Assembly (NCBI RefSeq): GCF_000011645.1
Contig: NC_006270.3
Coordinates: 1,671,501-1,735,500, forward strand
Reading direction: 5' to 3'
DNA: 64,000 nucleotides
Source: Bacillus licheniformis DSM 13 = ATCC 14580
GTDB lineage: Bacteria; Bacillota; Bacilli; Bacillales; Bacillaceae
Numbering within the stretch: position 1 is the stretch's first letter; every line of letters begins with the position of its first letter. The notes under the pieces were generated by a model that was not told the DNA's origin, searched no databases, and saw only the letters and a list, made by a program, of their open reading frames with translations. This document shows positions 26,142-36,400 of the stretch, piece by piece. The position numbers were made by a program, and so were the translations under genes.

Positions 26142-26930
26142 GTGAAACCCGGTATTGATAAAGAAAAAGTAGTGAATATAGAAGAACGTATTCCCAAAAT
26201 TAAAGAACAGCGAAAGCAAAAGGCAAACCGCCGGCTGATCACCTTTATTCTGCTCTTTTTCACGATGATGCTGATCATCATTTACCTGCAGACGCCGATC
26301 AGCAAAGTCTCGAAGGTAGAGATCAAAGGAAACAAAAACGTTTCAAAGGAACAGATCATTTCCCTTTCTTCAATCCATAAAGGACAGACGGAATTTTGGA
26401 GTCTGAGCAAGCAAAAAGCCGCAGAAAAGATCGAGCAGAATAAACTGATCAAAAAAGCCGAAATTTCTAAACAACTGCCCAACAAAATCGCCATCTCCAT
26501 CGAAGAGTATAAAAGCATTGCGTTTTTGCAAAAACATAATGTGTACTACTCCGTGCTTGAAAACGGCACGGTGCTTCCTGAAGAGGTGACGCCGACTGAC
26601 ATCGGACCAACCCTTAATAACTGGGAGGAAGACGAAAAGCTCGTTCAAATGGCAAAACAGCTGAACAAGCTTTCCGATTCCGTGAAAAAATCGATTTCCG
26701 AGATCAACTATACGCCTCAAAAATCAAACCCTTGGCTGATCAAACTGTATATGAACGACGGCTATATCGTGACAGCTTCGCTGAAAACGTTCGGACAGAA
26801 AATGAACAGCTATCCGGCGATCGTAAAAGAGCTGCCGAAAGGGGAAAAAGGCATTATCCATATGGAAGTCGCGACTTATTTTGAACCTCTGAAAAAAACG
26901 GATGAAAGCAAAAAGGGAGACGGAAATTGA
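26142..26930 (+). CDS. divIB: Cell division protein DivIB (FtsQ homologue)
   Basis: Bitopic divisome protein that complexes with FtsL and DivIC. The 262 residues comprise a cytoplasmic tail with EERIPKIKEQRKQKANRR, one membrane segment (about 30-50), an alpha/POTRA domain beginning ISKVSKVEIKGNKNVSKEQI, and the beta domain ending in a charged tail. GTG 26142 follows GAGGTGAG. Its stop overlaps the start of ylxW by 4 nt (TTGA), so they are translationally coupled. Confidence 0.94.
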   Translation: MKPGIDKEKVVNIEERIPKIKEQRKQKANRRLITFILLFFTMMLIIIYLQTPISKVSKVEIKGNKNVSKEQIISLSSIHKGQTEFWSLSKQKAAEKIEQNKLIKKAEISKQLPNKIAISIEEYKSIAFLQKHNVYYSVLENGTVLPEEVTPTDIGPTLNNWEEDEKLVQMAKQLNKLSDSVKKSISEINYTPQKSNPWLIKLYMNDGYIVTASLKTFGQKMNSYPAIVKELPKGEKGIIHMEVATYFEPLKKTDESKKGDGN

Positions 26931-27619
26931 AGAGGCACACAGTCAATCTTTCACTCGCCATGCTTGTCCTCGGCTTCCTGCTGTCTTTCTCCTATCAATT
27001 CGCCAGGGAAAACAAAGACCATGAAGAAACTGCTGAAAATTGGAAAGAGGAATATTCCCTGCGCGACCGGCTGATTTCCCAAGAAAAGCAAAATAAGAAG
27101 CTGGAACAGGAGCTTTACAAAAAACAGCAGGAAGTACAGAAAACAGAGACGGCTTTGAAAAAGGAAAAAAAAGAGTACTACAATATTGTGGAAGATGTTG
27201 AGAGGTACAGAATGTTCGTCGGGGAAATCGGCGTTCAGGGCGAAGGGATCAAAGTGACGCTGAAAGACGCTTCGTACATCCCAGAGGGTGAGAATGTCAA
27301 CAACTATATCGTCCATGAAAGCCACATTTTCCGCCTGCTCAATGAGCTGTGGATTTCCGGGGCGGCCGCGGTGTCGATCAACGGACAGCGCGTGACACAT
27401 CATTCCTACATATCGTGCAACGGCCCTGTCATCACGGTTGACGGCAACCAGTATCCGGCGCCGTTTGTTATTTCGGCCATCGGGGATGCGGATGTGCTGA
27501 TGCCGGCGCTGAACATTGCAGGAGGGCTTGTGGACCAGCTGAGCCGCGATCATATTTCAGTCAGCATCGAAAAACAAGATAATATCGAGATGGAGCCCCT
27601 TTTGAAGCAAGGGGAATGA
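26927..27619 (+). CDS. ylxW: DUF881 family protein YlxW
   Basis: A 230-residue protein with an N-terminal membrane or signal segment (SLAMLVLGFLLSFSYQFA), a coiled coil (EQELYKKQQEVQKTETALKKE) and a DUF881 domain, marked by VTLKDASY.PEG....YIVHE and WISGAAAVSINGQR. Function is unknown. It is the first of two DUF881 paralogues in tandem and overlaps divIB by 4 nt from TTG 26927. The predicted position outside the membrane and the coiled coil suggest an envelope role. Confidence 0.87.
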   Translation: MKRHTVNLSLAMLVLGFLLSFSYQFARENKDHEETAENWKEEYSLRDRLISQEKQNKKLEQELYKKQQEVQKTETALKKEKKEYYNIVEDVERYRMFVGEIGVQGEGIKVTLKDASYIPEGENVNNYIVHESHIFRLLNELWISGAAAVSINGQRVTHHSYISCNGPVITVDGNQYPAPFVISAIGDADVLMPALNIAGGLVDQLSRDHISVSIEKQDNIEMEPLLKQGE

Positions 27620-27644
27620 ACGTTGAAAAGTTGGTGGGCGGACA

Positions 27645-28370
27645 TTGAAGAAAAATAATCGTTTCATCAGTTTGAGCATCTTGATGCTCATTTTCGGCAT
27701 TATGCTGTCCGTGCAGTTCAATTCGCTGAAGGCGCCGAAGGTCCGCGATACGCGGGACATTTGGGACCTCAGGGAGGACTTGAAGGAAGAACAGAAAAAA
27801 CAGCTTGATCTGATCAGCGAAATTGACAAGTATGAAAAAATGCTGAACACATACAGTCATCAAGAAGAAACCTCGCGGACAAAAGCGTTGAATGAAACGC
27901 TTCAAAACTTAAAAAAACAGGCCGGCTTCACAGATGTCACAGGGAACGGAATCATCATCACCATTTCTCAGCTCTTCTCGGAAGAATTGACAGGGGAATC
28001 GATTCAAAATCCCCCTCCCGACCTTCTGAAAAAGCTGATTAATGAACTGAATATGTATGAAGCGGAAGAAATATCCATCAACGACAGAAGGGTTGTCAAC
28101 ACGACGGTGATCCGCGATATCAACGGAACAACCAAAATAGACGGTTATCCTTTGGACAACTATCCGATAACGGTAAAAGTCATCGGCAAAAACGCCGATA
28201 AACTATATAGCCGAATGAATGCTTCATCCCTGCAGGATCTGTTCGCGGGAGAAAATCTGGATTTGCAAATCAAAAGGCCTGAAAAACAAATCAAAATCAA
28301 AGCTTACGAAGGTTCAATGCAAGTTGCGCCATTGAAACCGCTCGAAAAATCAAAAGGAGAGAATTCCTAA
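27645..28370 (+). CDS. ylxX: DUF881 family protein YlxX
   Basis: A 241-residue paralogue of YlxW with the same plan: a membrane segment (about residues 5-24, FISLSILMLIFGIMLSV), a coiled coil with EDLKEEQKKQLDLISEIDKYEKM, then the DUF881 core GNGIIITISQ and NELNMYEAEEISINDRRV. TTG 27645 is used with GGTGGGCGGA upstream. The stop overlaps the sbp ATG by one base (TAATG). Function is unknown. Confidence 0.85.
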   Translation: MKKNNRFISLSILMLIFGIMLSVQFNSLKAPKVRDTRDIWDLREDLKEEQKKQLDLISEIDKYEKMLNTYSHQEETSRTKALNETLQNLKKQAGFTDVTGNGIIITISQLFSEELTGESIQNPPPDLLKKLINELNMYEAEEISINDRRVVNTTVIRDINGTTKIDGYPLDNYPITVKVIGKNADKLYSRMNASSLQDLFAGENLDLQIKRPEKQIKIKAYEGSMQVAPLKPLEKSKGENS

Positions 28371-28723
28371 TGTGGCTTCCGGTTTTAGGGCTTTTGCTCG
28401 GAATTACAATCGGGTTCAGCACGAATTTCACCATTCCGGATGAGTACTCAAATTATTTGTCCCTGGCGATTCTGGCATCGCTCGATACGTTGATCGGGGG
28501 AATAAGGGCCCATTTGGAAAGTGTATACGATGAACTAGTTTTTGTGACAGGCTTTTTCTTCAATATTATTCTTGCCATAAGTTTGGCTTTTCTGGGCGTT
28601 CATCTTGGTGTAGACTTGTATTTAGTCGGTATGTTTGCATTTGGCGTGAGGCTTTTTCAAAACATCGCGGTCATCAGAAGAATACTGCTCGCCAAATGGA
28701 CGGCATCGAGGAGAAAAAATTAA
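28370..28723 (+). CDS. sbp: Small basic protein Sbp (DUF1290)
   Basis: A 117-residue membrane protein with three or four hydrophobic segments, starting MWLPVLGLLLGITIGF, containing the family block YLSLAILASLDTLIGGIRA and ending in a basic tail (ASRRKN). It corresponds to sbp upstream of ftsA in B. subtilis. Function is unknown. It shares TAATG with ylxX, so it is the last gene of that coupled set before the ftsAZ promoters. Confidence 0.9.
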   Translation: MWLPVLGLLLGITIGFSTNFTIPDEYSNYLSLAILASLDTLIGGIRAHLESVYDELVFVTGFFFNIILAISLAFLGVHLGVDLYLVGMFAFGVRLFQNIAVIRRILLAKWTASRRKN

Positions 28724-28740
28724 AAAAAATCGGATTTAAA

Positions 28741-28769
28741 AGAGGATATACATAGGATATCACGAATAT
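28741..28769 (+). promoter_or_regulatory. SigmaH-type promoter of ftsAZ
   Basis: AGAGGATAT (28741-28749) matches the sigmaH -35 pattern RnAGGAwww exactly. After 11 bp, CACGAATAT (28761-28769) gives the GAAT -10 core. B. subtilis ftsAZ is known to have a sigmaH promoter that raises FtsZ at the onset of sporulation. Confidence 0.75.
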
Positions 28770-28844
28770 TCACAGTAATCCTAAAACTGAAAACGAAGCG
28801 TATTGGTTTGTATTGATTGTTACACACTTGTAAAACCAGATTCA

Positions 28845-28873
28845 TTGTATTGTTGTTCGGCAAATAATAGAAT
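28845..28873 (+). promoter_or_regulatory. SigmaA-type promoter of ftsAZ
   Basis: TTGTAT (28845-28850) and TAGAAT (28868-28873) with a 17-bp spacer, 34 nt before the ftsA start; a plausible vegetative promoter. Confidence 0.6.
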
Positions 28874-28906
28874 AGAATTGACTGAAATGTGAGGAGGTGC
28901 CATAGA

Positions 28907-30205
28907 ATGAACAACAATGAACTTTACGTCAGTCTAGACATCGGTACGTCCAATATTAAAGTGATCGTCGGTGAAATGTCAGACGATTCTCTTAACATTA
29001 TCGGAGTCGGAAATGTTCCCTCAGAGGGGCTGAAAAAAGGATCAATCGTTGATATAGATGAAACGGTTCATTCTATAAAAAAAGCGTTTGAACAAGCAGA
29101 AAGAATGATAGGTTTTCCGCTGACCCACGCGATCGTCGGGGTTAATGGGAACTACATCCATATTCAAGATACGAACGGTGTTGTGGCTGTCTCAAGCGAG
29201 AATAAAGAAATCCACGTTGAAGACGTGCGCCGGGTGATGGAGGCCGCTCAAGTCGTTTCCATCCCGCCTGAACAGCTGATCGTCGATGTGATTCCGAGAC
29301 AGTTTATCGTTGACGGAAGAGGCGATATTACAGATCCGAAAAAGATGCTCGGCGTCCGCCTTGAAGTGGAAGGATCGCTGATCACGGGCTCTAAAACGAT
29401 TTTACATAACCTGCTCCGCTGTGTGGAAAGAGCGGGAATTGAAATAACGGATATTTGCCTTCAGCCGCTGGCTGCCGGATCTGTCGCTTTATCAAAGGAC
29501 GAAAAAAACCTCGGAGTGGCTTTAATCGACATCGGGGGAGGATCAACAACGGTTGCCGTATTTGAGGACGGCCACCTTCTTGCGACCCGTGTCATACCAC
29601 TGGGAGGAGAAAACATCACCAAGGATATTTCAATCGGATTGCGCACCTCCACGGACGAAGCTGAGCGGGTGAAAAAGCAGTTTGGACATGCTTTCTACGA
29701 AGAAGCGTCGGAAGAGGAAACATTTGAAGTCGCCGTGATCGGGACGGACCAAAAGCAGACCTTTACTCAGCGGGAAGTGGCAGACATTATAGAAGCCAGG
29801 CTTGAAGAAATCTTTTTATTCGTGGCAGAGGAACTGCGGAACATGGGAATAAAAGAATTGCCGGGAGGCTTTGTGCTTACAGGGGGACAGGCTGGAATGC
29901 CGGGGGTCCTCAGCCTCGCACAGGATGTTCTTCAAAATAACGTCAGAGTGGCTAGCCCGAATTATATCGGTGTAAGAGAACCTCAATACATGACAGGAGT
30001 CGGCCTCATCCAATTCGCTTACCGCAACGCAAAAATCCAAGGCAGAAAAGTAGGGTTTAAGATGCCGGAACAAGCGGTTCAGGAAGTCGCGGCAACTCAT
30101 CAAAAAGAAGTGCAGCAGCGACCGAAGCCAAAATCCAAGCAGCAGGCTCAAGCTGAGAAAAAGCCGAGCAAAATGAAGAAAATATTTAACATCTTTTGGG
30201 AATAG
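28907..30205 (+). CDS. ftsA: Cell division protein FtsA
   Basis: Actin-like ATPase that anchors FtsZ to the membrane. The 432-residue protein has the phosphate-1 loop LDIGTSNIKVIVGE, the 1C domain, the phosphate-2 loop LIDIGGGSTTVAVF, the adenosine motif GFVLTGGQAGMPG and a C-terminal amphipathic helix (PSKMKKIFNIFWE) for membrane binding. A long basic Gln/Lys linker precedes the helix. ATG 28907 has GAGGAGGTG. ftsZ starts 34 nt after its stop. Confidence 0.96.
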   Translation: MNNNELYVSLDIGTSNIKVIVGEMSDDSLNIIGVGNVPSEGLKKGSIVDIDETVHSIKKAFEQAERMIGFPLTHAIVGVNGNYIHIQDTNGVVAVSSENKEIHVEDVRRVMEAAQVVSIPPEQLIVDVIPRQFIVDGRGDITDPKKMLGVRLEVEGSLITGSKTILHNLLRCVERAGIEITDICLQPLAAGSVALSKDEKNLGVALIDIGGGSTTVAVFEDGHLLATRVIPLGGENITKDISIGLRTSTDEAERVKKQFGHAFYEEASEEETFEVAVIGTDQKQTFTQREVADIIEARLEEIFLFVAEELRNMGIKELPGGFVLTGGQAGMPGVLSLAQDVLQNNVRVASPNYIGVREPQYMTGVGLIQFAYRNAKIQGRKVGFKMPEQAVQEVAATHQKEVQQRPKPKSKQQAQAEKKPSKMKKIFNIFWE

Positions 30206-30239
30206 AGATTAGTCATTCGACGGATTAGGAGGATTTAGC

Positions 30240-31373
30240 ATGTTAGAGTTTGAAACAAATATAGACGGCTTAGCATCGATTAAAGTAATAGGAGTAGGTG
30301 GCGGCGGTAACAATGCCGTCAATCGGATGATCGAAAATGACGTTCAGGGAGTCGAGTTTATCGCAGTCAACACGGATGCTCAGGCTCTCAACCTGTCAAA
30401 AGCGGAAACGAAAATGCAGATCGGTGCGAAGCTGACGCGCGGGCTCGGCGCCGGAGCCAATCCGGAAGTGGGCAAAAAAGCCGCAGAGGAAAGCAAAGAA
30501 CAAATTGAAGAAGCGCTGAAAGGTGCAGATATGGTGTTCGTCACAGCCGGAATGGGCGGCGGAACAGGAACGGGCGCGGCACCTGTCATCGCACAAATCG
30601 CAAAAGATCTGGGCGCATTGACTGTCGGCGTTGTCACAAGGCCGTTTACCTTTGAAGGAAGAAAAAGACAGCTTCAGGCTGCAGGCGGTATTTCAGCAAT
30701 GAAGGAAGCCGTCGACACCCTGATCGTCATTCCGAATGACCGTCTTCTTGAAATCGTCGATAAAAACACACCGATGCTTGAAGCGTTCCGTGAAGCGGAC
30801 AACGTTCTCCGCCAAGGTGTTCAGGGCATTTCAGACCTGATCGCAACGCCTGGACTGATCAACCTTGACTTTGCCGATGTCAAAACGATCATGTCCAACA
30901 AAGGTTCTGCACTGATGGGTATCGGTGTAGCGACAGGCGAAAACCGCGCTGCGGAAGCCGCTAAAAAAGCTGTTTCCAGCCCGCTGCTTGAAACGGCGAT
31001 TGACGGCGCCCAAGGCGTGCTGATGAACATTACAGGCGGCACCAACTTAAGCCTATACGAAGTTCAGGAAGCGGCGGACATCGTTGCAGCTGCATCTGAC
31101 CAGGACGTCAACATGATCTTTGGATCTGTCATCAATGAAAACTTAAAAGACGAGATCGTCGTTACGGTGATCGCGACTGGATTTATCGAACAGGATCAAG
31201 ATTCATCAAAGCCGCAGAGACCTTTAAACCAAGGCTTAAAACAGCATCATCAGCCTGCTCCGAAACGGGAGCCGAAGCGCGAGGAGCCAAGCATGCCGCA
31301 TCGCAGCCCATCACAGCCTGCCGAGGATACGCTTGACATCCCGACTTTCTTAAGAAACCGCAATAAACGCTAA
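30240..31373 (+). CDS. ftsZ: Cell division protein FtsZ
   Basis: Tubulin-like GTPase that forms the Z-ring. The 377-residue protein has GVGGGGNNAVNRM, the tubulin signature GGGTGTGAAPVIA, the T7 loop NLDFADVKTIM, a Pro/Gln/Lys-rich flexible linker (about 318-358) and the conserved C-terminal peptide DTLDIPTFLRNRNKR, which binds FtsA, SepF, EzrA and ZapA-type partners. ATG 30240 has TAGGAGGA. A strong terminator follows. Confidence 0.98.
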   Translation: MLEFETNIDGLASIKVIGVGGGGNNAVNRMIENDVQGVEFIAVNTDAQALNLSKAETKMQIGAKLTRGLGAGANPEVGKKAAEESKEQIEEALKGADMVFVTAGMGGGTGTGAAPVIAQIAKDLGALTVGVVTRPFTFEGRKRQLQAAGGISAMKEAVDTLIVIPNDRLLEIVDKNTPMLEAFREADNVLRQGVQGISDLIATPGLINLDFADVKTIMSNKGSALMGIGVATGENRAAEAAKKAVSSPLLETAIDGAQGVLMNITGGTNLSLYEVQEAADIVAAASDQDVNMIFGSVINENLKDEIVVTVIATGFIEQDQDSSKPQRPLNQGLKQHHQPAPKREPKREEPSMPHRSPSQPAEDTLDIPTFLRNRNKR

Positions 31374-31393
31374 ACGTCTACAATACATTGGAA

Positions 31394-31425
31394 AGCTGCC
31401 GACAAGAAGTCGGCGGCTTTTTTTG
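31394..31425 (+). terminator. Rho-independent terminator after ftsZ
   Basis: AGCTGCCGAC (31394-31403) pairs with GTCGGCGGCT (31409-31418), one G-U pair, 5-nt loop, then a T-run to 31424. It closes the dcw cluster. Confidence 0.92.
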
Positions 31426-31752
31426 CGCGCTGGAACAGCAGCCGATGTTCCTTCCCCTCCAAAAGCATCAATTGTCTTCTTGATGGAAGCGGCTCCCTCA
31501 AAAGCCTTGCATCTAATCTCTCTCTTTTCTCCCGAATGTACAGATTTTCCTTTTTTCTTGTCATCAGGCCGAACTATGAACGGTGAACAAGTCATATGTA
31601 AAAAGAACGAATTTGCAAACTGACAAAGGAAAAATGACAGAATACGACAATATCTATAAACCTTTTCTATTACCATTATTAATAGATTCTGTTTCTAGAC
31701 ATAGAAACGCAAGAAACGACTATATTTGCTATTGCTTAAAGGAGGATGTCAT
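31426..31752. other. Intergenic region ftsZ to first bpr-like gene
   Basis: About 330 nt between the ftsZ terminator and the protease start, without a recognisable gene. Open frames on either strand lack ribosome binding sites, and one overlaps the terminator. The right end is AT-rich and holds two inverted repeats (separate entry) and the strong ribosome binding site AAAGGAGGAT. Confidence 0.5.
31666..31708 (+). repeat. Two adjacent inverted repeats upstream of the short protease gene
   Basis: TCTATTA (31666-31672) with TAATAGA (31680-31686), then GTTTCTA (31691-31697) with TAGAAAC (31702-31708), both perfect. They lie 45-87 nt before the start codon, where operator sites for stationary-phase regulators are common. 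I cannot name a binding protein. Confidence 0.5.
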
Positions 31753-33261
31753 GTGAAGAAAAAGCCATTATTCCGCACGTTCATGTGCGCTGCACTCATC
31801 GGTTCACTTCTCGCTCCGGTTGCTGTGCAGGCTGATACAGGCACGGCAGCGAAGACAAAGGAACAAAGCAAAATATCTAGCGCTCTTTATAAACGTTTTG
31901 AGAAAGAAGGTAAAGTGACCTTTTTAATTAAAATGAAAAGCCAGGCGAACCTTCAGCAAGCGGCAACCGCGGCTGAAAAACGGGCGAAAGCAAGCGTTAT
32001 GACCGTGAAAAAAGCAAAAGAGATCAAACGCTCGGCAGTGCTGACTTCCCTGCGTACAAAAGCTGAAAGAACACAAAAAGATTTGAAATCGTTTTTGGAA
32101 AAAGAAGAGAAAAAAGGAACAGCTAAGAAAGTGGAATCTTTCTATATTGTAAACGGCATCGCCGTGACGGCGACAAAAGATGTTATGGAAAAAGCGGCTT
32201 CATTTCCTGAGGTTGAAAAGGTGCTGCCCAATCAAAAAATCAAGCTGGGCAATACCGAAAAACCTACAGTAGAATCGAAAACAACCGCGGATCGCACCCC
32301 TGCTTCCAACATTGAGCAGGTTCATGCGCCGGATGTCTGGAAAAAGCGCTATAAAGGCAAAGGAGCCGTCGTCGCTTCAATTGACACCGGCGTAGAGTGG
32401 GATCATCCGGCGTTGAAAACAAAGTACAGAGGCTACAACCCTTCTAAACCGAACAGTCCAGACAATGAGTTCAACTGGTTTGATGCGGTAAGCAATAAGA
32501 AAACGCCATATGATGAGTTGGGCCACGGCACACATGTGACAGGCACGATGGTCGGCTCAGAAGCCGGCGGCAAAAACCAGATCGGTGTCGCGCCGACGGC
32601 GAAATGGATAGCTGTCAAGGCCTTTTCAGAGGACGGCGGAGATGAAAAATCCCTTTTGGCTGCAGGAGAATGGATTTTGGCCCCGAAAGATGCGAAAGGA
32701 AAAGCGCACCCTGAAAAGGCTCCCGATGTCGTCAACAACTCTTGGGCAGGGGAACGCGGACTCGATGAATGGTATTTGGATATTGTCAAAGCTTGGCGGG
32801 CAGCTGATATCTTCCCTGCATTTGCAGCGGGCAATGTCAGCGAATTCGAACCGGGCGGACCGGGTTCAGTTGAAAACCCGTCCAACTATCCGCAATCTTT
32901 CGCGATTGGCGCAGTTGACAGCTCAAACGCGTTAGCCGACTTTTCATTGCAAGGGCCTTCGCCATATGACGAAATCAAGCCCGATATTTCTGCACCTGGC
33001 GTCAGCATCCGCTCTGCTTATCCGGGACATAAGTATGCTGCAATGAACGGGACATCGATGGCGACCCCGCATGTATCCGGCATCGTCGCCTTAATGAGGG
33101 AAGCCAATCCGGACCTCACAGTCGATGAAATCGAGCGCATCCTGCTGAAAACGGCGACGCCTCTGACTGACAAAACGTTTAAAAAATCCCCGAACAACGG
33201 CTACGGATACGGCTTGGTCAACGCTTTAAAAGCTTTTGACGCAGCTAAAAAAACTAAATGA
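31753..33261 (+). CDS. Secreted subtilisin-like serine protease, short Bpr paralogue
   Basis: A 502-residue S8 family preproprotease. It has a signal peptide (MKKKPLFRTFMCAALIGSLL, likely cut after VQA near residue 26), an I9-type propeptide (VTFLIKMKSQAN to EVEKVLPNQK) and a catalytic domain with D211 (VVASIDTGVEWDHP), H258 (GHGTHVTG) and S435 (NGTSMATPH). The sequence closely parallels the N-terminal third of bacillopeptidase F next door but stops right after the catalytic domain (NALKAFDAAKK), with its own terminator. That argues for a complete short enzyme rather than a broken one. GTG 31753 follows GGAGG by 7 nt. Substrates are unknown; likely extracellular protein degradation. Confidence 0.88.
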   Translation: MKKKPLFRTFMCAALIGSLLAPVAVQADTGTAAKTKEQSKISSALYKRFEKEGKVTFLIKMKSQANLQQAATAAEKRAKASVMTVKKAKEIKRSAVLTSLRTKAERTQKDLKSFLEKEEKKGTAKKVESFYIVNGIAVTATKDVMEKAASFPEVEKVLPNQKIKLGNTEKPTVESKTTADRTPASNIEQVHAPDVWKKRYKGKGAVVASIDTGVEWDHPALKTKYRGYNPSKPNSPDNEFNWFDAVSNKKTPYDELGHGTHVTGTMVGSEAGGKNQIGVAPTAKWIAVKAFSEDGGDEKSLLAAGEWILAPKDAKGKAHPEKAPDVVNNSWAGERGLDEWYLDIVKAWRAADIFPAFAAGNVSEFEPGGPGSVENPSNYPQSFAIGAVDSSNALADFSLQGPSPYDEIKPDISAPGVSIRSAYPGHKYAAMNGTSMATPHVSGIVALMREANPDLTVDEIERILLKTATPLTDKTFKKSPNNGYGYGLVNALKAFDAAKKTK

Positions 33262-33263
33262 TA

Positions 33264-33302
33264 AAAAAGGACAAAACCTTTAAGCGGTTTTGTCCTTTTT
33301 TT
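33264..33302 (+). terminator. Rho-independent terminator after the short protease gene
   Basis: AGGACAAAACC (33268-33278) pairs perfectly with GGTTTTGTCCT (33286-33296), 7-nt loop, followed by T-run. Confidence 0.95.
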
Positions 33303-33452
33303 ATCTAATTTTAAACAAGGCCTTGACAAATACCGACAAAATAATTAACCAGTTTTTACTATATTTAAGTTACATCAAAGTCAGACAAGGCGTCCACAAG
33401 GAGGGGGGGACAGGAAAATTCAGCTAATTTCATAAAAAAGGGGGATGTTCAT

Positions 33453-36400
33453 TTGAAAAGAAAGCTGAGAAAAAAGGCGTTTTCCACCATTTTAAGCGGT
33501 TTGTTAATCGGCTCGCTGTTCATGCCCGCCGTTTCAGATGCCGCGGCAAAGCCCGCACTTACTTCCATGAAAGAACAAGCAGCCGCAGGGAAGGGGAAAA
33601 TTTCAAAAACTCTTGTCAAACAGTTCAAAAAAGAAGATCAAGTCACATTTTTGATTAAACTGAAAGATCAAGTCGATACACCAAAAGTGGCCAAACAGGC
33701 GGAAAAGAACGCGAAGAAAAAGTCGCTGAGCGCTGCTAAAACAGAATATCAAAAACGCTCGGCTGTTGTTTCCGCTTTAAGAGTCAAAGCGGATGAGTCG
33801 CAAAGCGATCTGAAACGTTATTTAAAAAAGCAGGAAAAACAGGGGGACGTAAAAAAAATCAGATCCTATTATATTGTCAACGGCATGGCCGTCCATGCGA
33901 CGAAAGAGGTCATGGAACAAGTAGCGGCTTTTCCGGAAGTAGAAAAAGTGCTTCCGAACGAAAAAAGGCAGCTGATCAAACCGACTAAACAGTCTGTGAA
34001 AAAATCAGCAGCCAAGGATGAAAAAGAAATCGAATGGAATATCAATCGAGTCGACGCACCAAAAGCCTGGAAATTGGGATATGACGGATCGGGCACGGTT
34101 GTCGCGTCGATTGATACGGGCGTGCAGTGGGATCATCCGGCCTTGAAAGAAAAATACCGCGGATATGACCCGCAGCATCCCGATCAGCCTAACCACGAAT
34201 TCAGTTGGTATGATGCGGTTTCAGGCGCTTCTGAACCATTTGACGATCTGGAGCACGGCACGCATGTAACCGGGACGATGGTCGGCTCAGAGCCTGACGG
34301 CCAAAACCAAATCGGCGTGGCGCCGGGTGCGAAGTGGATTGCTGTGAAAGCTTTTTCAGATGACGGCGGTACGGACGAAGACCTTATTGCAGCAGGTGAA
34401 TGGATTTTGGCGCCAAAAGATAAAGACGGCAACCCGCACCCTGAAATGGCGCCGGATGTCGTCAATAACTCATGGTCAGGGGGAGCCGGGATTGATGAGT
34501 TTTACAGGGATATCGTAAAAGCGTGGCGAGCTGCCGGCATCTTTCCTGAGTTCTCTGCGGGGAACGTCGATTTCGCCAATCCGGGAGGACCTGCTTCGAT
34601 TGCCAATCCGGCAAACTACCCTGAAGCGTTCGCAACCGGAGCGACAGACATCGATAATCGCTTAGCCGATTTTTCACTTCAAGGTCCTTCCCCGTATGAT
34701 GAGACTAAGCCTGAAATATCGGCGCCTGGTGTCAACATTCGCTCATCTGTGCCTGGAAGCGGCTATCAAGACGGCTGGGACGGCACTTCAATGGCTGGCC
34801 CGCATGTCGCAGCCGCCGCCGCTCTTATCAAGCAAGCCGATTCGTCGATCACTGTTGATGAGACCGAAAAGATTTTGATGGAAACTGCAACACCGCTCAC
34901 AGACAGCAAATTTACCGAATCGCCGAACAACGGATACGGCCACGGACTCGTGAACGTGTTTGACGCAGTGTCCGCTGTGACAGACGGGTTGGGCAGAGCG
35001 GAAGGACAAGTCGGAAAAGAAGGCGAAGACAAAAGTCCGCCGGCCTTAAACCATCAAGAGATCACCGAAATTTACTCAGGCTCGGAAACGCCTCTTAAAG
35101 CTGATGTAGAAGACGATGTCAGCATCATATCGGTCAAATTGAGCTATAAAACAGATGACGCCGATTGGGAGACGATCGCTGCCAAACAAACTTCCGGCGA
35201 CTATAAAAAAGGAACGTACGAGGCGGCTGTAACTGTTTCTGAAGGGAAAACCCTTTCCTACAAGTGGATTGTCACCGATTTCGGAGGCAACAAAACGGAA
35301 TCCAAAGTGTACGAAGTCCCGATTTCCCCGGCTGTGACAACAGGGTATAAACAAGATTTCGAGAATTCCGCCAGCGGCTGGCTCACATCAGGCGTGAAGA
35401 ATTCATGGGAGCGCGGAATTCCTCAGTCAGGCCCGAACGCCGCAGCATCGGGAAAAAACGTATTCGCAACAAATCTGACAGGGCCGTATGAAAGTTCGGC
35501 TAATATGAATCTTCTCATGCCTCCTGTCAGCGTTCCAAAAAATCAAAAGCTTTATCTCACATACAAATATTGGCGCGATATTGAAGAGGACTTTGATTAC
35601 GGCTTCGTTTACGTACAGCCTGAAGGAAAAGGTGAATGGATCCCGGCTGCCGAGTACAGCGGCAAGACATCAGAATGGAAAGACGGACAGATCGATTTGT
35701 CGGAATACGGGGGACAGACGATTAAGGTCATGTTCAACCTTCAATCTGACGACAGCATTGAAGGTGACGGGCTGTACATCGATGATGTAGCGCTTGTCAA
35801 GGAAGTGAAGAGCGCCGGTACGAAAAAACGATTGGGCGTTGAAAAACAGCCGGCCAAAATGAAGGATAAGAAAACAAAGAAACGAATGATTGATCCGAAA
35901 AAAGCAAAACCGGCAGAAGCCCTTCAGGAAAAAACCGAAACGAAAAAAGCAGCTCCTGCGGTTCTTCCGGTGCGCGCTCAGGTCAGCGTGCTGGAAACGG
36001 GCAAATCGACATATTCCAACCAGGCAACAGGCGCATACAGCTTGGCTCATGCACCTGGAACCTATACGCTGAAAGCGGAAGCGTACGGATATGAATCAAC
36101 CGCCCAAACCGTAAAAATCGAGTCCGACAAGACAACAACGGCAGACTTTGTTTTAAAAGAACTAAAAAAAGGGACGCTCACCGGAACGATAAAAAATAAA
36201 AAAACGGGCGAACCCGTCCGGCATGCAAAGTTGTATATCGTTGAAGATGCAGCTGTAAAACCAGTCCAGACGGATGATGACGGAAGCTATTCATTAACGG
36301 CCTATGAAGGCTCGTATACGGTAAAGGTCTCTGCAAACGGATATTACAGCAGCGAGTTTTCCGTTGATTTAAAAGGCGATGTCTCGAAAGATATCGATCT

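Noticed and set aside
31350..31676. Reverse-strand 108-codon frame after ftsZ
   Set aside because: It overlaps the ftsZ end and terminator and lacks a ribosome binding site; the composition looks like antisense noise.
31753..33261. Short protease gene as a truncated pseudogene
   Set aside because: Signal peptide, propeptide, catalytic triad, a clean stop and its own terminator are all present.
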